Part shown: positions 13,083 to 13,256 of the stretch, piece after piece
Layout: every line of letters begins with the position of its first letter
How positions within the stretch are numbered: position 1 is the first letter of the stretch
Position numbers and translations under genes: made by a program
Assembly (NCBI GenBank): GCA_964407525.1
Contig: CAYOWC010000118.1
Location: 1-13,256, forward strand
Reading direction: 5' to 3'
DNA: 13,256 nucleotides
DNA from: DUZB01 sp964407525
GTDB taxonomy: Bacteria; Desulfobacterota; DSM-4660; Desulfatiglandales; Desulfatiglandaceae
Notes under the pieces: generated by a model
The model's database searches: none
Seen by the model: the letters and a program-made list of their open reading frames with translations, nothing else
What the model was told of the DNA's origin: nothing

Positions 13083-13256
13083 AAATGACGAACAACGAGT
13101 GATGAGCGACGCCTCTGGCCTGAAGGAATGACCAGGCAAATCGAGAAGAATTTTTCACACGACCTTACCGCCCGCTTGTCCCGCTGGCGGGGCTTCGCTC
13201 AAGACGCAAAGAACGCTAAGATTTAGTTTTTTTACCGAATCGGAACGGACGATTCG
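13083..13256. other. Non-coding tail after the cyclase gene, with two hairpins
   Basis: No ORF is visible. CCCGC-TG-GCGGG (13180-13191) can form a small hairpin without a T-run. At the very edge CGAATC (13236-13241) pairs with GATTCG (13251-13256) across nine bases, and the stem may continue beyond the window. A run of seven T lies just before it (13227-13233). Confidence 0.4.

Overview
The window most likely comes from a Gram-negative bacterium of the Desulfobacterota type, probably an environmental isolate or metagenome bin. This is inferred from the gene content (LarA homologue plus Ebo-type genes), the lipoprotein and the scaffold gap; no rRNA or other marker gene is present, so the placement is loose. 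There are three blocks.

Block 1 (1-988, minus strand) looks like part of an integron cassette array. Two sites with attC architecture (49-121 and 941-988) share the same outer R' box (GTTATAG on the minus strand) and bracket one roughly 890-bp cassette. Its gene is an abortive-infection protein (AbiJ-type N-terminal domain plus Abi_C/HEPN-like C-terminal domain) interrupted by one in-frame TGA. The first codons of the next cassette gene run off the left edge.

Block 2 (1162-4940, minus strand) carries a 1003-residue lipoprotein with a caspase-like peptidase domain, a long coiled coil and two tandem DUF1566 (C-type-lectin-like) domains. Upstream of it is a small exported-protein gene split by a frameshift. 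A gene-poor stretch of about 1.2 kb follows (4941-6143). It holds a strong stem-loop terminator, a possible decayed ORF and, at its right end, the promoter and leader of block 3.

Block 3 (6144-13082, plus strand) is an Ebo-type metabolic cluster: a LarA-like protein, a UbiA prenyltransferase (EboC-like), an unrecognised 89-residue protein, a TatD-like hydrolase (EboB-like), an alkaline-phosphatase-superfamily protein (EboF-like) and a sugar-phosphate cyclase (EboD-like). Known ebo clusters are linked to making or moving a precursor across the inner membrane, for example in scytonemin synthesis. Here a cyclase, a prenyltransferase, a hydrolase and a phosphatase-fold enzyme would fit a cyclitol-derived, prenylated metabolite, but the product is unknown. 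EboA and EboE are not seen in the window. A HicAB toxin-antitoxin pair with its own promoter sits between the eboC-like gene and the rest.

The 100-N gap in the eboF-like gene is flanked by an exact 55-bp repeat and is almost certainly a scaffolding artefact. Collapsing it restores one intact 421-residue ORF.
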